Shown in pieces: positions 5,246 to 5,665 of a stretch of DNA of 5,665 nucleotides (its first letter is position 1; every line of letters starts with the position of its first letter). The notes beneath the pieces were generated by a model. It did no database searches. It was not told the DNA's origin and saw only the letters and a program-made list of their open reading frames with translations. The DNA comes from Gammaproteobacteria bacterium. GTDB taxonomy: Bacteria; Pseudomonadota; Gammaproteobacteria; GCA-001735895. The stretch lies in NCBI GenBank assembly GCA_029864065.1, contig JAOTUD010000229.1, positions 1 to 5,665 on the forward strand, given 5' to 3'. The position numbers were made by a program, and so were the translations under genes.

Positions 5246-5425
5246 CCTGATATGATACATTTTCTGCCATTGAAGGTGGGCACCCTTCGGGGGAAGGTCA
5301 TCGGCACTAAGCGGACCTTGAAATCTATTAAATAAATGCGTTCCCTTTTATGTCTTTATAGTAGACATTCATATTTGAAAAATAATGCCTCCTATGAATA
5401 GTCATCCGTAAACCGGTCACCAATA
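5246..5425. other. AT-rich gene-free stretch with alternative hairpins
   Basis: No convincing gene lies between the IS110 relic and the M48 gene. Within 5272-5319, GAAGG (5272-5276), CCTTC (5284-5288), GAAGG (5293-5297) and the pair AAGGTC/GACCTT (5294-5299, 5314-5319) allow mutually exclusive helices. Further on, ATGTCT (5350-5355) pairs with AGACAT (5363-5368) around seven bases; it could be a weak end hairpin downstream of the minus-strand M48 gene, but it has no real T-run. Confidence 0.35.
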
Positions 5426-5665
5426 TTAGTGTCGGGCCGGGATTGGCGGCATCGGGCAATCCAGACAGGCCGAAATGGTACGCACTAATTCGATTCCCTT
5501 CGTGGTTGTTTTTCCATCTTCCAAAATTATCGCAACACAGGCTTTCAAAAACCGGGGTTTTACTAGTGGCTTGAGTTGCATCAGATTATCCACCGAACGA
5601 TTGAGCGATTCGAGTTTAAAATCCTGTCTGGATGGCATATCAAGCATATCGACACCTGTTTCACC
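5426..5665 (-). CDS. Probable M48-family metallopeptidase, C-terminal end only
   Basis: The minus-strand frame is open to the window edge and ends at TAA (5426-5428), giving 79 visible residues. An ATG at 5647 lies inside the open frame and is probably not the start. The segment SLNRSVDNLMQLKPLVKPRF, then LKACVAIILEDGKTTTKGIEL, then VRTISACLDCPMPPI matches the C-terminal tail pattern of long bacterial membrane-bound M48 peptidases as I recall it (roughly: LA-P-K-L--AC---V--DG-----E-ELLRAIAD-LDCPMPP). That tail looks like a small helical cytoplasmic domain. The HExxH catalytic site and membrane segments would lie outside the window, so the peptidase call rests on the tail alone. Another protein sharing this domain is possible. 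Confidence 0.55.
   Translation of the reverse strand, partial: GETGVDMLDMPSRQDFKLESLNRSVDNLMQLKPLVKPRFLKACVAIILEDGKTTTKGIELVRTISACLDCPMPPIPARH

Noticed and set aside
5051..5335. 94-codon plus-strand frame around the IS110 start
   Set aside because: Its first 37 codons are the structured leader, and the real start with an RBS is at 5162. After the A-run the translation loses family similarity.
5336..5395. Minus-strand 14-codon frame with an upstream AGGAGG as a leader peptide
   Set aside because: The AGGAGG is about 15 bases from the ATG, too far for normal use, and the frame has no distinctive content.
1..5665. CRISPR array, tRNA or rRNA genes
   Set aside because: No regularly spaced repeats, cloverleaf-like segments or rRNA-like sequence were seen; the only direct repeats are the two-copy element at 4879/5049 and the micro-repeat at 743-759.

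Overview
The window reads as chromosomal DNA of a proteobacterium, most likely a gammaproteobacterium. The basis is the close resemblance of the threonine dehydrogenase and the RIO1-like kinase to their gammaproteobacterial relatives, a Gram-negative outer-membrane-type protein, and an IS110-family relic. I cannot name a genus. The left part (tdh to the methyltransferase) is GC-rich; the stretch after about 5160 is clearly more AT-rich.

Layout. (1) 2-700, plus strand: the last two thirds of L-threonine 3-dehydrogenase (tdh), cut by the window edge. (2) 789-3733, minus strand: four genes pointing the same way. In transcription order they are a small predicted outer-membrane beta-barrel protein, a class I SAM-dependent methyltransferase, an ArsR-family repressor with a vicinal cysteine pair, and an ArsP/DUF318-type permease. 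The last two are 32 bp apart and form a regulator-transporter unit. The permease converges on tdh across 88 bp. (3) 3966-4814, plus strand: a RIO1-like serine kinase, divergent from the beta-barrel gene. (4) 4815-5425: 611 bp without an intact gene. It holds a strong terminator-like hairpin, a spaced direct repeat, a highly structured stretch, and the first ~24 codons of an IS110-family transposase, broken by a frameshift in an A7 run and then lost. (5) 5426-5665, minus strand: the C-terminal end of a probable M48-type metallopeptidase that enters from the right edge.

How the genes may work together. The ArsR-permease pair suggests inducible efflux of a thiol-reactive metalloid. The regulator has Cys91-Cys92, the permease has paired cysteines, and CTAG-centred imperfect palindromes lie both upstream of arsR and against the permease start codon. 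The methyltransferase next door lacks the cysteines of arsenite methyltransferases, so its link to the pair is positional only.

The most interesting stretch is 5009-5234. The leader of the dead IS110 transposase can fold into a 12-bp stem that buries the ribosome-binding site around two smaller hairpins. A second upstream segment could compete for the same strand. This is compatible with a relic of an IS110 leader or bridge-RNA region, but that reading is inference.
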